Positions 21,670 to 34,700 of a stretch of 38,590 bases of DNA are shown here, piece by piece. The position numbers were made by a program, and so were the translations under genes. Positions within the stretch are counted from its first letter, which is position 1; each line of letters starts with the position of its first letter. This DNA is from Nephromyces sp. MM_2019. Taxonomy: Eukaryota; Apicomplexa; Aconoidasida; Nephromycida. The stretch spans positions 2,501 through 41,090 of the forward strand of contig JADHZB010000267.1 in NCBI GenBank assembly GCA_015657535.1, written 5' to 3'. Under the pieces are notes generated by a model. It made no database searches and was not told where the DNA came from. It worked only from the letters and a program-made list of their open reading frames with translations.

Positions 21670-21725
21670 ACGACATATCGATATAACCCAATCCCCATAA
21701 AAGGTGTAAAAATTTCTTTTTATTT
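21670..21725 (-). pseudogene. Relic copy of a SET-domain exon
   Basis: On the minus strand this reads KEIFTPFMGIGLYRYVVLPY, near-identical to QEIFPPFMGIGLYRCVALTN of the SMYD5-like gene exon at 23083-23219. The DNA also aligns along about 55 bases with roughly four in five bases equal by eye. The similarity stops before the NHSC.PN core, and I found no neighbouring exons of the copy. It lies about 0.85 kb downstream of the intact gene in the same orientation. Confidence 0.7.
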
Positions 21726-22560
21726 TTAAAAAGCAATATAAACTGGATATTTAATTTGCCAAAAAACCTGGTTTTTTAATAAACTGTGTTGGGCTTACTT
21801 TTCACTTAGTTTCCTAGCTGCTATAAAAACCACGATACATTTTATCGATTCTATCCTATTTTTTTATAAATAACTTGACCTTTGGAAAAGAACTAAGCTC
21901 TAATTCTTAACTTATCCAGTGTTAACGACGCTTTTAAACAAAATTATACATTATTTTTAAAAATTCAAATTCGACCCTACTGGCATTGTTAATATTATGA
22001 TCCCTAAATTTTTTATATTTATAATTCTTTCCTCAAGGGTAATCTAAGTATTTTAATCCTTTTTCAATATATTCTACCATAAAAATCTAATTTTGTTTGA
22101 CATAAATAATAATATAAGAATGAAAAGATTGTGAGAGATTTATATATTTCATAAGACAACAAATCTCCAGTATTTTTTCTATCTTATGCGGGGGTAATAA
22201 AATAAAAGTTTATTTCGTTCATAAAGTATTGATTGCAAAAAACAAATTGTTATTAGAGTAAATGTGGATTGTTTTATTTTATTTCTTAACTGTCTTAATA
22301 ATTTTTTGTTGATTAAGTGTTTTCATAATTTTATTCCAAGGTTTTTGAATCGCTTTTTGCAGTCATAAGCTATCCAAAATCTCGTGAAATTTTTCGAATT
22401 TCCTCTCTAGGAATCTTAGTATATTTTGACAATAGTTCCTTGAAAAAGGGCATTAAGATAAAGAAAATTAATAGTAATTTTTGATGGCTTAATTTTATAT
22501 AAAATAGGTTTGATCAAAAATCTCAAGGAATTAGACTCCTATATAGAACAAAACTTAAGG

Positions 22561-25500
22561 CTATAGCTTGGGACCAAAAGGATATAGTTTTACTTCAATT
22601 TCATAGGGGTTAGTCGGTAGGAGGTTTCTTCGTATCAATATTTGTTTATAGGCCTAAAATTGGAAATTAAGAAAATAGATAGTGATACTTAACTCGTATT
22701 CAAAAAATTAATAAAATTCAGACCTCGAGAGTACATCTCTTACATTTGCAAACGAAGTTATAAAGCTAGAAAAAAAGGATGGTAAAAATATTAACTAATT
22801 TCATCAATTATTGGTAGTGAATTAAGTTGTAATGAATAGGTTAAAATAACACAAGTTCTTATACATGTTTTAACAAGTGGTATCGATCATTTAAGGGGAG
22901 ATCTTCGTTAATATAAGAGATAAATATTTCATCATCTTTAGGTATATCTTCTATAGCTTTAATCTGTTTTAATAAGTACATATTCTTTACGAAAATTGCT
23001 TTAGAAATGCTCTAATCGAAATAATTTTTAGGCAGAAATAACTCAAGCTTCAGTGGAAACTCTTAAGTGGAAGATTAATTACATGTGCCTCATAGTTATG
23101 CAAGAAGTCAATTTCCGCGTTAGGTACGCAAGAATGGTTTGTTAAAGCAACACATCGATATAGGCCAATTCCCATGAAAGGTGGGAAAATCTCTTGCATA
23201 TATTCAGCTAAATCGTTTTCTTGAAAATTTAGAATTTAGTTTTGAAAATTTCTTTAAAAATATATCTCTCAGTAAAGTGGTGAAACAGTGTAAATGTATA
23301 AATTTTATGTGGATCATTGCCCTGTGAAGCTTTCATAAGCTAGCATAAATTTTTAAAAAGCCTCACCTTCCATATTCGAATCAACTGCATTTATGATTTG
23401 GTGCATTTTTTGGTAAATCTAGTAAAATTATATGTAACTATTAAGGATAGATAGTTTGTAAAAATGCAAAGTAGATTTAATTCACTAAAAATGGTGAGCT
23501 TAAATCCTATATTTGATTAGCATACATTTTTATTTTTCGTCACATGTTCCACAGTGAGCTTTGAGAACGGGTGTTGGATTTCAATATCCAAATTTACAAG
23601 ATCAAATGTCGCCTGAGAATATTTTTTCTATTGAAATCTTTCGTATATTATGAAATATGACTATGAAAAGACTTAGATGTAATATATTTGAAATTTTGAA
23701 TCAAAAGATTATAAATGTTATATTTACAAGCATTTGAGAGTAAAATTCTAAAGAGAGCATGTCCTTAAAAATTTTTTGGTTAAATTCGATAGGATTGGAG
23801 TTCCAAAACTCATTTATGCATTGTTTCAATAGGGTAAAAGATTCCTTCATTCTGTATATATTCGCACGAGGTGTAAAATAAAATCCTCTCTATTTAAGAA
23901 AGTTGGCTTCAAACACTTCTTATGTAGGATATCTTACATTGTATAACGAGAGTCAACATCTTCTAACAAATTACTATGCTTAGTTTTGATTTTAGAAGGA
24001 CAATTTAGTAGTTCCCTGAGCAAGAATTAATGTTTTGAAATATAATTATTTCGAATCTTTTTGTTTTCTAGCTAATAATGTAAATGTGAATATGAATTCT
24101 TATTGATAAATTGGACTGTAATTTTTGTGGAGATCTTAACAACACCTACCACTTGCTTGAGTGGAAAGTGTTAAATTCATCCATAAAATCTTGAGCTGCA
24201 GTATGGTTATACTTAGTCGCCATTAACACCTTGAAAAATGTAATACCTTTATAAAAAATATTAATCTTTATAAAAAAATAAACTGCTGAATAAATGAAGC
24301 TAAATACCCGCTAGTATGAAGTTTTCATGGTAAAATTTTGCATGCCTAATTATATGAGAAAGTTGGGTTGGAGGTAAAAATTTTAAGGAGCTCCATTTTG
24401 TTATTAGTAAGATTAACTTTTATGTTATAAAGCATTGAATTAATACAATTAAATTTGGTGTTTCGGCTAACTTCAGAAATTGTTTCCAGTACCAAATTTG
24501 ATTCGAGTTTGCTTCATTGCATAAAATTCGGTGGTGAGAATAAGTCGAAGCTTCCTGTAAAAAGAAATACAATGTTTTATTTCTAAAATCGTGAAAGATA
24601 TATACGTTAGATACACATATTATACTCTATGTGTAATAGTTATTTTTCCAATCTAAACATCTTATAGTCAAATTTGAAAGTTCACAGTTCGTGTTTTGAA
24701 TATAATATCTGTTAATGATGTAGTGTATTAGATTTATAATCATTCCTATACCTGGAAGCATTCATAACTACAGAAATAAGCACCACAATGTCTAGGGCAG
24801 GGTATGGGAGTAGGTAATTCTTCTATATATTCCTTGAGAATGAGTAAAGGTATTAGTTTAACAAAAATTTTGCAATTATTCAAGTATTTGATTAAAACTT
24901 GTAATTTAAAGTTTTAATTTATAAAGTTAAAAAAATTAAAAAAAGTGAAACCTTTTTAGAATATTCAATCTGGTCAGGGGGGATTTGGTCATTTCTGGGT
25001 AAGTAGATAAGGTGTCAAAAACAAGTCAAAATTATAGTTCTCCCTTTTATTGAAAGAATAAATTCATACTCATTGAATATCCAATGTATAGCCTGGTTAA
25101 TAGAGCCAATAATTCGGAAACAATTATGGCATGATAAGCAAATTCGCCTGTGGAGAATGGTTTTTGAAAATAAAATGTATCAATCAATAAATTGTGGTCT
25201 TGATCGAAAAATTATTGTGATTTATCAAAAGATTTAAAATAAAAGCTATAAAATTGTTTCTACTTTATTTATGTTATAATATTTAAAAGTTAATAAGTAG
25301 AATATGTAGCTTTAAAAATTTGATGTGTTTAGAGTCCAATATGATTCTTTTAATATTTCAAGCTTTTAAATGCCTTAAGTTAATAGAAACCAGAGAGAGA
25401 CTAATAAAATCGCTCTAAGTTTACTGCTATTCTGTTTTTACAAGCCTTATGTATTGAGAAGATAGATTTCACATACTGAGGAAAAATAAAACTAGTAGTT

Positions 25501-25759
25501 ATATAGTTATTTTAATGTGATTGGTTGCCCAATGAGCACAAAATGTGGGTATACATATTAAATGATATATATTTGCTGACTGTGAAAATATGTTTTGCAT
25601 GGCCACTATAGGTTTGTCTTTAAATATGATTTGGCCTTTCTTAATATCCCTCCTTGCAAGTAAACCTGTACCTAAATCCCCGTCTCTATGCACTATCTTT
25701 ATATCATAAGGGAAATAGTATATCCTCTCCCAAGATTCGAAAACATCTTTATTCTTCAT
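22561..25759 (-). CDS. SMYD5-like SET/zinc-finger lysine methyltransferase
   Basis: Fifteen minus-strand exons: 25581-25759, 25070-25147, 24952-24994, 24752-24832, 24472-24554, 24308-24345, 24150-24246, 23938-24015, 23728-23851, 23526-23612, 23367-23418, 23083-23219, 22865-22963, 22724-22765, 22561-22653; all phases agree, 436 residues (human SMYD5 has 418). SET enzymes move a methyl group from S-adenosylmethionine to lysine. The domain is split: GTGLLARRDIKKGQIIF (about 30-46), then a zinc region (C63-x2-C66-x2-C69; C112-x3-C116-x4-C121-x3-C125; H135-x3-C139), then the core NHSCVPN (341-347), EIFISY (371-376, catalytic Tyr Y376), and post-SET C398-x-C400-x2-C403. The order Cys-rich zone, CP..C...CS.EC, H..LC, W..FL.HA matches SMYD5 better than SMYD1-3. 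SMYD5 substrates reported elsewhere are histones and ribosomal protein eL40; the substrate here is unknown. The upstream partner on the plus strand is NOT1. Confidence 0.9.
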
Positions 25760-28756
25760 TTATTTCCTATCTTTATACTGTTTGTCCTCATTTGTTCAAG
25801 GGGTGTAACCTTTAAAAGTTTAAAGGGGTGATGCCAGTAGAAGTTAGATCATTTCAAATTTTCTGCAGCATTGAGTATTATGCCCTATAACAATTAGAAA
25901 GTATGAACTAGCATTCAATTTTAAAGCCAAGTTTAAAAACATATAGAAATATCGTCTAAGCATACCCATTCTTTGGGGTTATTTTTTTGAATAGCTTATT
26001 GTATTTAATTTATTCATAACTAATTTTACTTTAGGTTGCTTCAAATATATGTTTCAAATACAAATTGTTATTCAAAAATGGTAGCTCACAATTTATATTT
26101 AAGTTTATTTATTATTATCAATATATATAGATCAGTCTTTCATTGTCTTGTACAGTTTGGTTATTGTTTTATGCATGTGTAACCATGAATATATAAAGTT
26201 TATCTATATTATCGGCTAAATGTCATGTTGGAGATATGTTTAATGATTTTATTACTATATTTCATTACTTGAATAGGCTTATTAACAATACACATGCTAA
26301 ACATGTTAAGTCTTAATTAAAGTTTTGAGAAAATCGACTACTTATTTAGATGGGAAACCATAACTTAAGTCAATGTGTGGTTATACAACATCTAAGGCAT
26401 AAAAATTTTAAATTACTATGCAGCTGTGGAGCATAGAAAATGTAACAATAGTGGCCACAAGGCAATTCAAATTTTAAATTATTGAGAATTTTGGTGACAA
26501 GGCTAAAATTGCACCTTCCCTCAATTTAACCTTTGCCTGCAAGTCAAGTGAACTTTTAACAGCCTGGCTACATACATGCGTGAATATTTGCTTATCGAAA
26601 CCCTTGGAATACAAATAGTTTAGGACAAAAATTTAAAGCAAAAGTTATTATCCAATGCCCAAATATAAACAATAAGGCACATAAGATACTTACGTGATTT
26701 AATCAGGTAGTAGTAGCCTTTTAAATATGCTCATTGAACGTTTAAAGCACTTTTGTTTAAAATTGAGCTAGCTAGGGTGATGTTTGCAAATAATATATAT
26801 ACACTATGTTGAAAAATGTGTATAGATTCCTTAGTAAATAGTGTGTTGAGTAATACAAAATAATACATTCCGTAGATTATAAATTATAGGATAGTATATA
26901 AGTCTGAGTCTTCTCACACAGTATTTTCTTTAAATTTTTAATTCCCTGACGTTATTTGTAAAACTCCCTTTAAACTTAGCTTATATTGTTACATATTTTA
27001 TTTAACTTTTGAAAAGGTTAAGTTAAAGAATATATGCTTGTTTCAAATATAAACAATAAAAAAAAGAGAATAGGAAAATGAAATTATCACCGAAATTAAC
27101 TAACTAGGCTTGAAAAAAAATATGTAGCTTGAAAAATAAACTAACTGAAAAAGATTTATAAAATTAATTTTCATCAAATCTTAGCATATCTAAAAACTTC
27201 AACAAATTTATACCCAACAAGTAAACACTACACACTGACGCAAAGATATAAAAACACAATTGGGTTCTCGTGCTCGAACATGTGCACAGGCTCTATTTAT
27301 TACAAAAGATAATCAATAAAAGTCAAAGTGAATTTGATGCTAATTGTAACCAGTTATCAAAAAACAAACACATTCTATGAATCAAGATTCCTACAGCAGT
27401 AGTCATGCTATACTATATAATAACAATTAGAAGGTTTTTTATTTTCATCATTGCTATTTTAAACTGATTTCAACAGCTATAATAAAGGTTGAGGACCGTT
27501 TTATACTTTTCAGTTTTTCCTACATGTTTCTTTATTATCTTTATCACAATTTTTTTATCTTTCGATTTTATTTTAAACGCCAGCCTTTCTAATCTCCCAC
27601 TTTATCGAATCATCCCCTCAAGTTAGCATACTGTGCACAAGTTCTTTATGTTTTACTATTTTTCTCAATGAAAAAAGTATTCTGTTAGGCTAATAAAACA
27701 AAAAATCTTTTAAAAACAACTTTTATCGTTTTTCTTTCGAATTGCTAGCAATAAGCATACACATCATCATAAACACCCAAATAACCTAGCCAGCCATACT
27801 CATCTCAATGATTTGCAGCTGTTCATTTTCATACAGTCATTTTATGCCATAGCCACCTAATTCAACCTTCTATGAAATCCACCTCACACCCTCACCAAAG
27901 GACGTTAAATTAAAACTCCTATTCTCACTTATCCACCATTTAATTACCAACTAATGTCCCTGTACTCATTAAGTTGTGACACACCCTGCCCGAAGTGTAC
28001 ACACCTTGCTTAAGGGACAATTTTTATAACTAAGGCTTATTCAACATTACTGAGACATACAAAAAAGCCGGAAGGAAAATACAAATTTCAAAAATGTAAT
28101 TTCTGTATATCTCGTATGCACTTAACTTTTGAGATACATGACCACATAAGTACTCATTTCTTATCAATCTACACGTAAAGTACCAAAAGCATTTATCTAT
28201 ACTCACCATCTCTAATGCATTGTTTTATTACACATTTTCTAGAATCCTGTCTATCAGATATAATTGTGTATATAACATTTCTATATATAAAATTCCCCCA
28301 AATTGTCTCAAGACATTTCACATGCCCATATATCAAATACCTTCTCATGTTTTAATCATAATCTTTCTAGAATATAATATAGATCCGAAAACACTTACTC
28401 TCAATATAGATTATTAGACATATTAAAAAAAGTTACAAATCAATTGTATTTATTACAAAATTAGCGCTATGTACAACTTAAGCGTAAACATTAAATAATC
28501 ATTTACAAACCTTACTTACAGTCAATTCAAGATAAAAGGTTGAATCTCACTTCTAGTTTCACCTTCTTGATAAATGGATTCCCTTTGCCAAGCAATAATC
28601 ATTTTTAAAAAATGTACCCTTATTAATAGTCAATATATCATAGCCCCCAAGAAATCTGAGTTTTGTGAACTCAATCCCAAGCAGTATTACTCAACAGCCA
28701 CTGGCTTATCCTTCCTTATCTAATACAACATCTCTACATAACTGAAAACTTTTGAC
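25760..28756. promoter_or_regulatory. Divergent intergenic region, SMYD5-like / NOT1 genes
   Basis: 3.0 kb between divergent starts. Apart from one candidate exon at 26474-26602 (-), no gene is supported. To about 27.1 kb the plus strand is T/G-leaning; from about 27.2 kb to the NOT1 ATG it is A/C-rich. I looked here for exons encoding the missing N-terminal part of NOT1 and saw none. Confidence 0.5.
26474..26602 (-). CDS. Candidate terminal exon, unknown protein
   Basis: Minus strand. After an acceptor (ATTCCAAG) the frame is open for 42 codons to TAA: GFDKQIFTHVCSQAVKSS, then LDLQAKVKLREGAILALSPK. The amino-acid mix (Ala, Val, Leu, Lys, Gln; helical look) is unlike random AT-rich sequence, and GC content is higher than in the flanks. 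I found no in-phase upstream exon and recognise no family. Confidence 0.33.
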   Translation of the reverse strand, partial: GFDKQIFTHVCSQAVKSSLDLQAKVKLREGAILALSPKFSII

Positions 28757-31700
28757 ATGGAATCCCATTCGATAAAAATGAGCTCGGCACCAAGCTCTTC
28801 AAATTCCTATAAAATGGAACTTGAGACAGAAGCTTATATCAATTTTGCAAAATTTTATTCGGGCGATTTATCTCTTACAAATATGCTTGAACTATTCCAT
28901 CATCTTTCTACCTTCCCTCCAGGTTCACACCAAATGAACCTTAGATCATGTATGATCCTTACATTATTCCAAGAATCCCGTTTTATACCACAATTTCCAC
29001 CCCAATTTTTGATTTTGACGGGCAAACTTTTTGGAAGCTTAATCAACTGGTATATGAACTGTTTTGGTGTTAAAAATCTGCCAATGGCATTAAAGTGCAT
29101 CTTAGAAGCCCTCAATAAGGGAGAACAAACACAGATGTTCAAATTCGGAATTATAGCTCTCCAACAGGTATATGAAAGTAAAGTGAACCAATTTTTGATA
29201 ACACACTCAGACTTAGACTTGCACAACCAAACGGAAATATTTGGGATATGATTTATATACCTTATCCTCAGATAGAAATACATACCTCAAATCCTTACTC
29301 GTTTTTATACAGTTTATAAATCAAATAGCTGCGTTCCCTTCATTTGCCTCGAACCTACTCAACGTACCAGATCTTGCTAAACATTTCCCACACTATGTGG
29401 ATTATATAGAACGAGTTTTGAAAGTAATCCCGGAGGAACATCACAAGTCAATTGTGCTTGACCCAAAATTAATTTCATCCCTTCCACTTCCTGATCCCCC
29501 ATCTGATAACTTTGGACGATCACCAGCTGAATTAAGTAAGTATCTAATATTTTAATTTATCTCTTCGTATAGATATTAGCACTTCAACCAAGTCTTCCTT
29601 AGCTTCTTTTATTATTAATAATTCTCACTATTTTAATACCAATAACCAATTACACAAATTATTCATCTCCTTAATTGTATTATTTGAATCCACACATATA
29701 TTCCACCCCCTTATGCTTGAGCAGGCTTTGATTCTCCACAAAACCCTACTGATGCCAATCATCCTCAAATTACACAACAGAATCAACCAATACAAATTGC
29801 TACACCTCCTCAAAGACCTCTTCCATCTCAGCTCTCTCACACAATTCAAAATGTTGGCCTAGGTCAGCTAGAACCACTTCTGAATGATCCAGAAATAAAC
29901 TCTGATATACAAACTCCTTCGGATGAGTTTATAGATTTTATAGGCTCTATATTTAATTCTCTTTCAATCAATAACTATGAACAAAAGGCATTATCCTTAA
30001 GAGATTCATTATCACCAGAAAATCACCACTGGTTAGCCTATTATATTGTTAAATCACGAGCATCTAAGGAGATCAATCTTCAGGCAGTATTTCTTGATTT
30101 TATCGACATGCTACATCACCCAAAATTACTTGATTTAGTCATTAGTGTAACCTCGGATTGCTTAAATACACTCCTAAAGTATGTCGACGATGCACAAGAA
30201 CACATTTCTTACAGAATGATGCTCAAAAATTTAGGCTCATGGCTAGGTTTGATTACACTAGCACGTAACAGGCCCCTGAGATTAAAAAATATTGATATAA
30301 AATTGCTATTATTCGAGGCCTATGAAAATGGACGTTTACAGGCCATTACTCCATTAGTTTGTAAAATATTAGAAGGCGTGAAACATTCGAAGAATTTCAA
30401 GCCACCTAACCCTTGGACAACAGCCATACTTAACGTATTAGCTGAGATTCATCTCTTGCCAAATATACGCTCAGCTATGGTATTTGAGATAGAACTTCTA
30501 TATTCCACACTCAATTTGAAATTAAAGGAGTACCATGATCAGACGTTTCACCTTAGTAAACGTGTACCTCCAACAAAGCTTACTGATTTCTACACACGTA
30601 ATGATGAAGTACCTACCAACCCAAATTTAGGTAACCTTGATCAGGCATCTGTCCACTATTTATCACAACTTAGCCAAGCTAACAAATCCCACAACATAAG
30701 TAGTACATACCCACACCATAACATCCCTAAACAGCCATTAAGGAATTTTGAACAAGATACACCTGACTTATCTATTGAACATCAATTAGCTGCTGCGTTG
30801 AGAGTTCCTACTAGCCACAGCATGACAAATCCATCAAATATTTCAAATACACACCCAGGGTCTCAAACCCATAACCCTGATCTAATTAATTTACAAAAAA
30901 GGATCATCTCTAGTATTCAATATAATCCAAGCGACTCATCAAATAACACACCAGATGGCCTACCTCTTGATCCACTTCTTTCCGATGCTACACTTGTTTC
31001 AACATTCCCACCACCCGGTATTGTATTACCACAACAACCACAACCTTATTTTGTAAATGTAAGCATATACATCCATATAAATATATATATAAATCCACTC
31101 CAAATTACTATATCTCTATCTTGAAGCATATGTTATTGTAGATCCTAGTCTTATATAATTGTATTTTACTTTAATTATTTGCTTTCGAATTCATAAACAT
31201 TTGCTGGTACATCTAAAAATTTTCTTAAGCTATCATTTTATATCTTGGCACGTATACTTTGTATTGATACATAATACGTACTATCTGAATATGTTCACGT
31301 TTATGATTATATGTAAACATATATATTTTGATGGATACTTATCATTTTTTGATAGCATATACATATATATATATAATTTACAGTCTAATAGAAGTTCCAG
31401 CAATAACAAGAAGGAAATCAACCCTACCATGACGGGTGATAACATACTCTCGAGGCCGAATGATCCAGAATTCAACTCACTAATAAATGCTGTTAACATC
31501 CCTCCAAATATAGCTTTATTCCAACTAATACCAGATCTACGTATAATTGTACCATATGCAGTTGATTCTGCTTTACGTGAAATTATATCTGCGGTAGTTG
31601 AAAGAGCAGGTAAATGTACTTAGCCTATTCTTTTACTATTTAAAAATACTGGTTCTTTAAATAAGAACTATATATTTTTGCTCAAGTTTTCTTAACCTCA

Positions 31701-34700
31701 TCACATATTACTTTACAATATTTATATTTATAAATATAAACCTTATTCATACTTTTCACATTCTAATTCAAATAATTTATCAAGTACTTATCACAGATTT
31801 TCTCAAATAAATTAATTCATAAAATATCATCCACACGCTATTCCATCTATTTAACATACCCTACACATAATTAATACCACACTCAAGCCACCCCCAATGT
31901 ATTATTCATTTTTTTGTAATCCAATCCTTACCAGTGGATATATCTTGCCTTACAACTCATGAATTAATAGCAAAAGATTTTGCACTCCATCCTGATGAAG
32001 AATTAGTACAAAGAGCTGCACACTTGATGGTCTCAAGCTTTGCTGGATCACTTGCACTTGTTACGTGTAGAGAACCTTTTAAATTAGCTCTAACAGAAAA
32101 ACTAAGAGAATTATTACACCATGCTAGTAGCAAAGATGAAGGCGACAAGGTATGTTTATAACTATTTTTATAGATTATAAACTATTTTATAATACTCTAT
32201 ATACATCTATTTAGACGAATATATAACCATGATGTATTAATTTTTATAATAGACACTTTTATAATTTATACAAGAATACACACTGGTTCCATTGATTGTA
32301 CAACACTTTATAACACATTTCTGTGCACAACTCATAAATGATACATTTACAATTGACAAACACATCTAAATCTACTAAATAACAATAAGTGATTTTCTAA
32401 AACCCAATTTACCCTCTTTCTAGGTATATATTGAACAAATTGTACTTATGGTAAGTGATGATAATCTGGAGCTGGGATGTCGTTTGATCGAACAAGCAGT
32501 GGTGGATAAGGCATTAAATGTAATTGATCAGAAGATGTCTCAGGATTTCTTAGCTCGTCAAGAAGCTAAGAAAAATAAGATACCGTTTGTAGATCCACGC
32601 TATTTTTCTGAAAATGCACATTGGCCAAAAAATTTACCAGGAAGCTTAAAATTAACACCTAATATATCATATAATGCTTCAAAAGTTTATCGTGATTTTT
32701 TGAAGATTAGTTTCTTAAATAGGCAACCTTTTCCAACCACATCTTACACACCCTCAAATTCTTCAAATATACCTTACTCGAATCAACAAAACACGGTTAA
32801 TAAGATGACCCCACAGGCACCTTCTTCAAACACAACAAACTTATTTTCCAACAATTTGACACCAGCATACCCACATACCCATAATTCAAACCCAACAACA
32901 CAAACTACTTCAAATGTAAACTTGAAAATGAATCAATCGAGTTTGGGTACAAATACAATCAACCTTGAATCATCACAACACCCTCTACACGCAAATATTC
33001 CCCAAAGTGGAAATACTGGTAATTTCTTACCAACTTCACACAACATAAACCATAACCAAGCATACCCATACAACTTCCCAGCAAGAACACCCCCCATGAA
33101 TTCACAACATAATATTCCAGGCCAATCAGGACCAACTTCTTTCAATAATCCACCTCCAGTAAACTCAACAATGCCCACTATACGTAGTCAAGAGGGTGTT
33201 CATAGCCGCCTAAATCAATCCAACTCACAGGTAAAACAAACCTTTTTTAATATAACATTATCTCAACATTATAATATTTATTTGTACACAGAACACTAAT
33301 AACAATTTAACACATAAAATGGCTCAAGCGCCTCAATATCTCATAGGCCAACCTAATGAACCAATTGCTCTACCGACTCTTAGCAATCACTTTGTATTAT
33401 CTATTTCCCATAAATTAGAAGAGTGTTTCACAAACATTAAGGAGGTTGTGCGTGATTTGTTATCTTTTCCACCTATTATACTCGTATTTAGAGATTCATC
33501 TCAAGGGGTAAGTATCACTAAAATCTTGAAACCAACCTTGTACACTAATTTACAAGAAATATTTATCCTTTACTAATTAAATAACACTTGTTTTTCATCA
33601 GCTATGCTGTGTGTACTATTTTTTTTTTTTTTTCATATTTTTTACTTGACCTTTCGTGTAAATAAAGATTGTAAAATTTTTTTATGCATGCATCTATATA
33701 TTTCTATACAAGCTTTCGAACGCTTATAAACATATATTTGATTATTGTTTATGCTTATTTCCGTAATTTCCAAGTAATCTTGTTTATTTCAACTCTTATA
33801 TAGCCCTAACTTTATAGTTGTATTAATATTAGATTTAAGATTAAGTAATGCTACTATTTTACTATTCATATTTATATCTAAACATCTTTAAATCTTCCGA
33901 AATGCTTACTTTTATCATAGGAACTGTTGGAACTACACACATACACACTTTCACCAAGCTTAACTCTCCTTTCATGTTTACCTAAAAACCATGAAGTATT
34001 TAATCTAATTAAACTTATCCCTGCTATTGCGGCTTCTTGTCAAGTTTTACAAGATGGGATAACACCAGTTGCACACAAATTTTTTAAGTCTATGTGTGAG
34101 CTTTCACCTGAAGAAGTTGTACCTAGCCAGAGAATGTTTAAAACAACACGTAATATTGAGCCTGCAGGTAAGAGTTGAAAATAGAATATTTATTTATAAT
34201 AAATGATTAGAATACTAAAATTAAACATTCCTCAATTCTTAAGTTAATGATATAACATATTAATAGTAAACATACACACATATACATAAAGAGGTATATA
34301 GTACTCAGTTTATCGTAATCCTTTCATAAATATTATAATCCAATAATTTCCAAGTATAGCAATGTATTACAACTATTCAAAATAATTTATATCTAAACAA
34401 ATGTAATATAAACACACAGCAAGCACACGAAGCTTTTTCTAAAATTATATAAATTCCAAATACATACTTTATGCCATCTTATATTTTTCTATAAATACAC
34501 AAACTATATTTTTATAAATTATTTTTCTTCAGTGCTATATACCGATGTATTAATGGCTGTACTAGATGGTTTATGCCAACATTGGGATGGTCTACACAAT
34601 GTATTAACCAAATGGCTCATTAATTACACACGTGATGCAAATCTTGGAAGCAACACCATTTTAAATACTACAGTTGCATTTATACGTTATAATGTCATTG

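Larger units (their letters stand above)
19109..22560. other. Gene-poor, repeat-bearing region
   Basis: No gene I can fix. Candidate open exons: plus 19140-19260, ending in a good donor (GTAAGT); minus 19512-19636 after a good acceptor, encoding LRKFMSIERKYSTN and more; minus 20840-21401 (listed separately). The stretch also holds a long inverted repeat (19882-20153), a degenerate direct repeat (20176-20447) and a decayed SET exon copy (21670-21725). It may contain a small degraded element or a decayed duplicate. Confidence 0.5.

Noticed and set aside
22370..22438. Minus-strand segment ELLSKYTKIPREEIRKISRD, faintly like a ClpP C-terminus
   Set aside because: Only 22 residues to a stop, no upstream exons possible before the SMYD5-like gene ends, and the resemblance is too weak to call.
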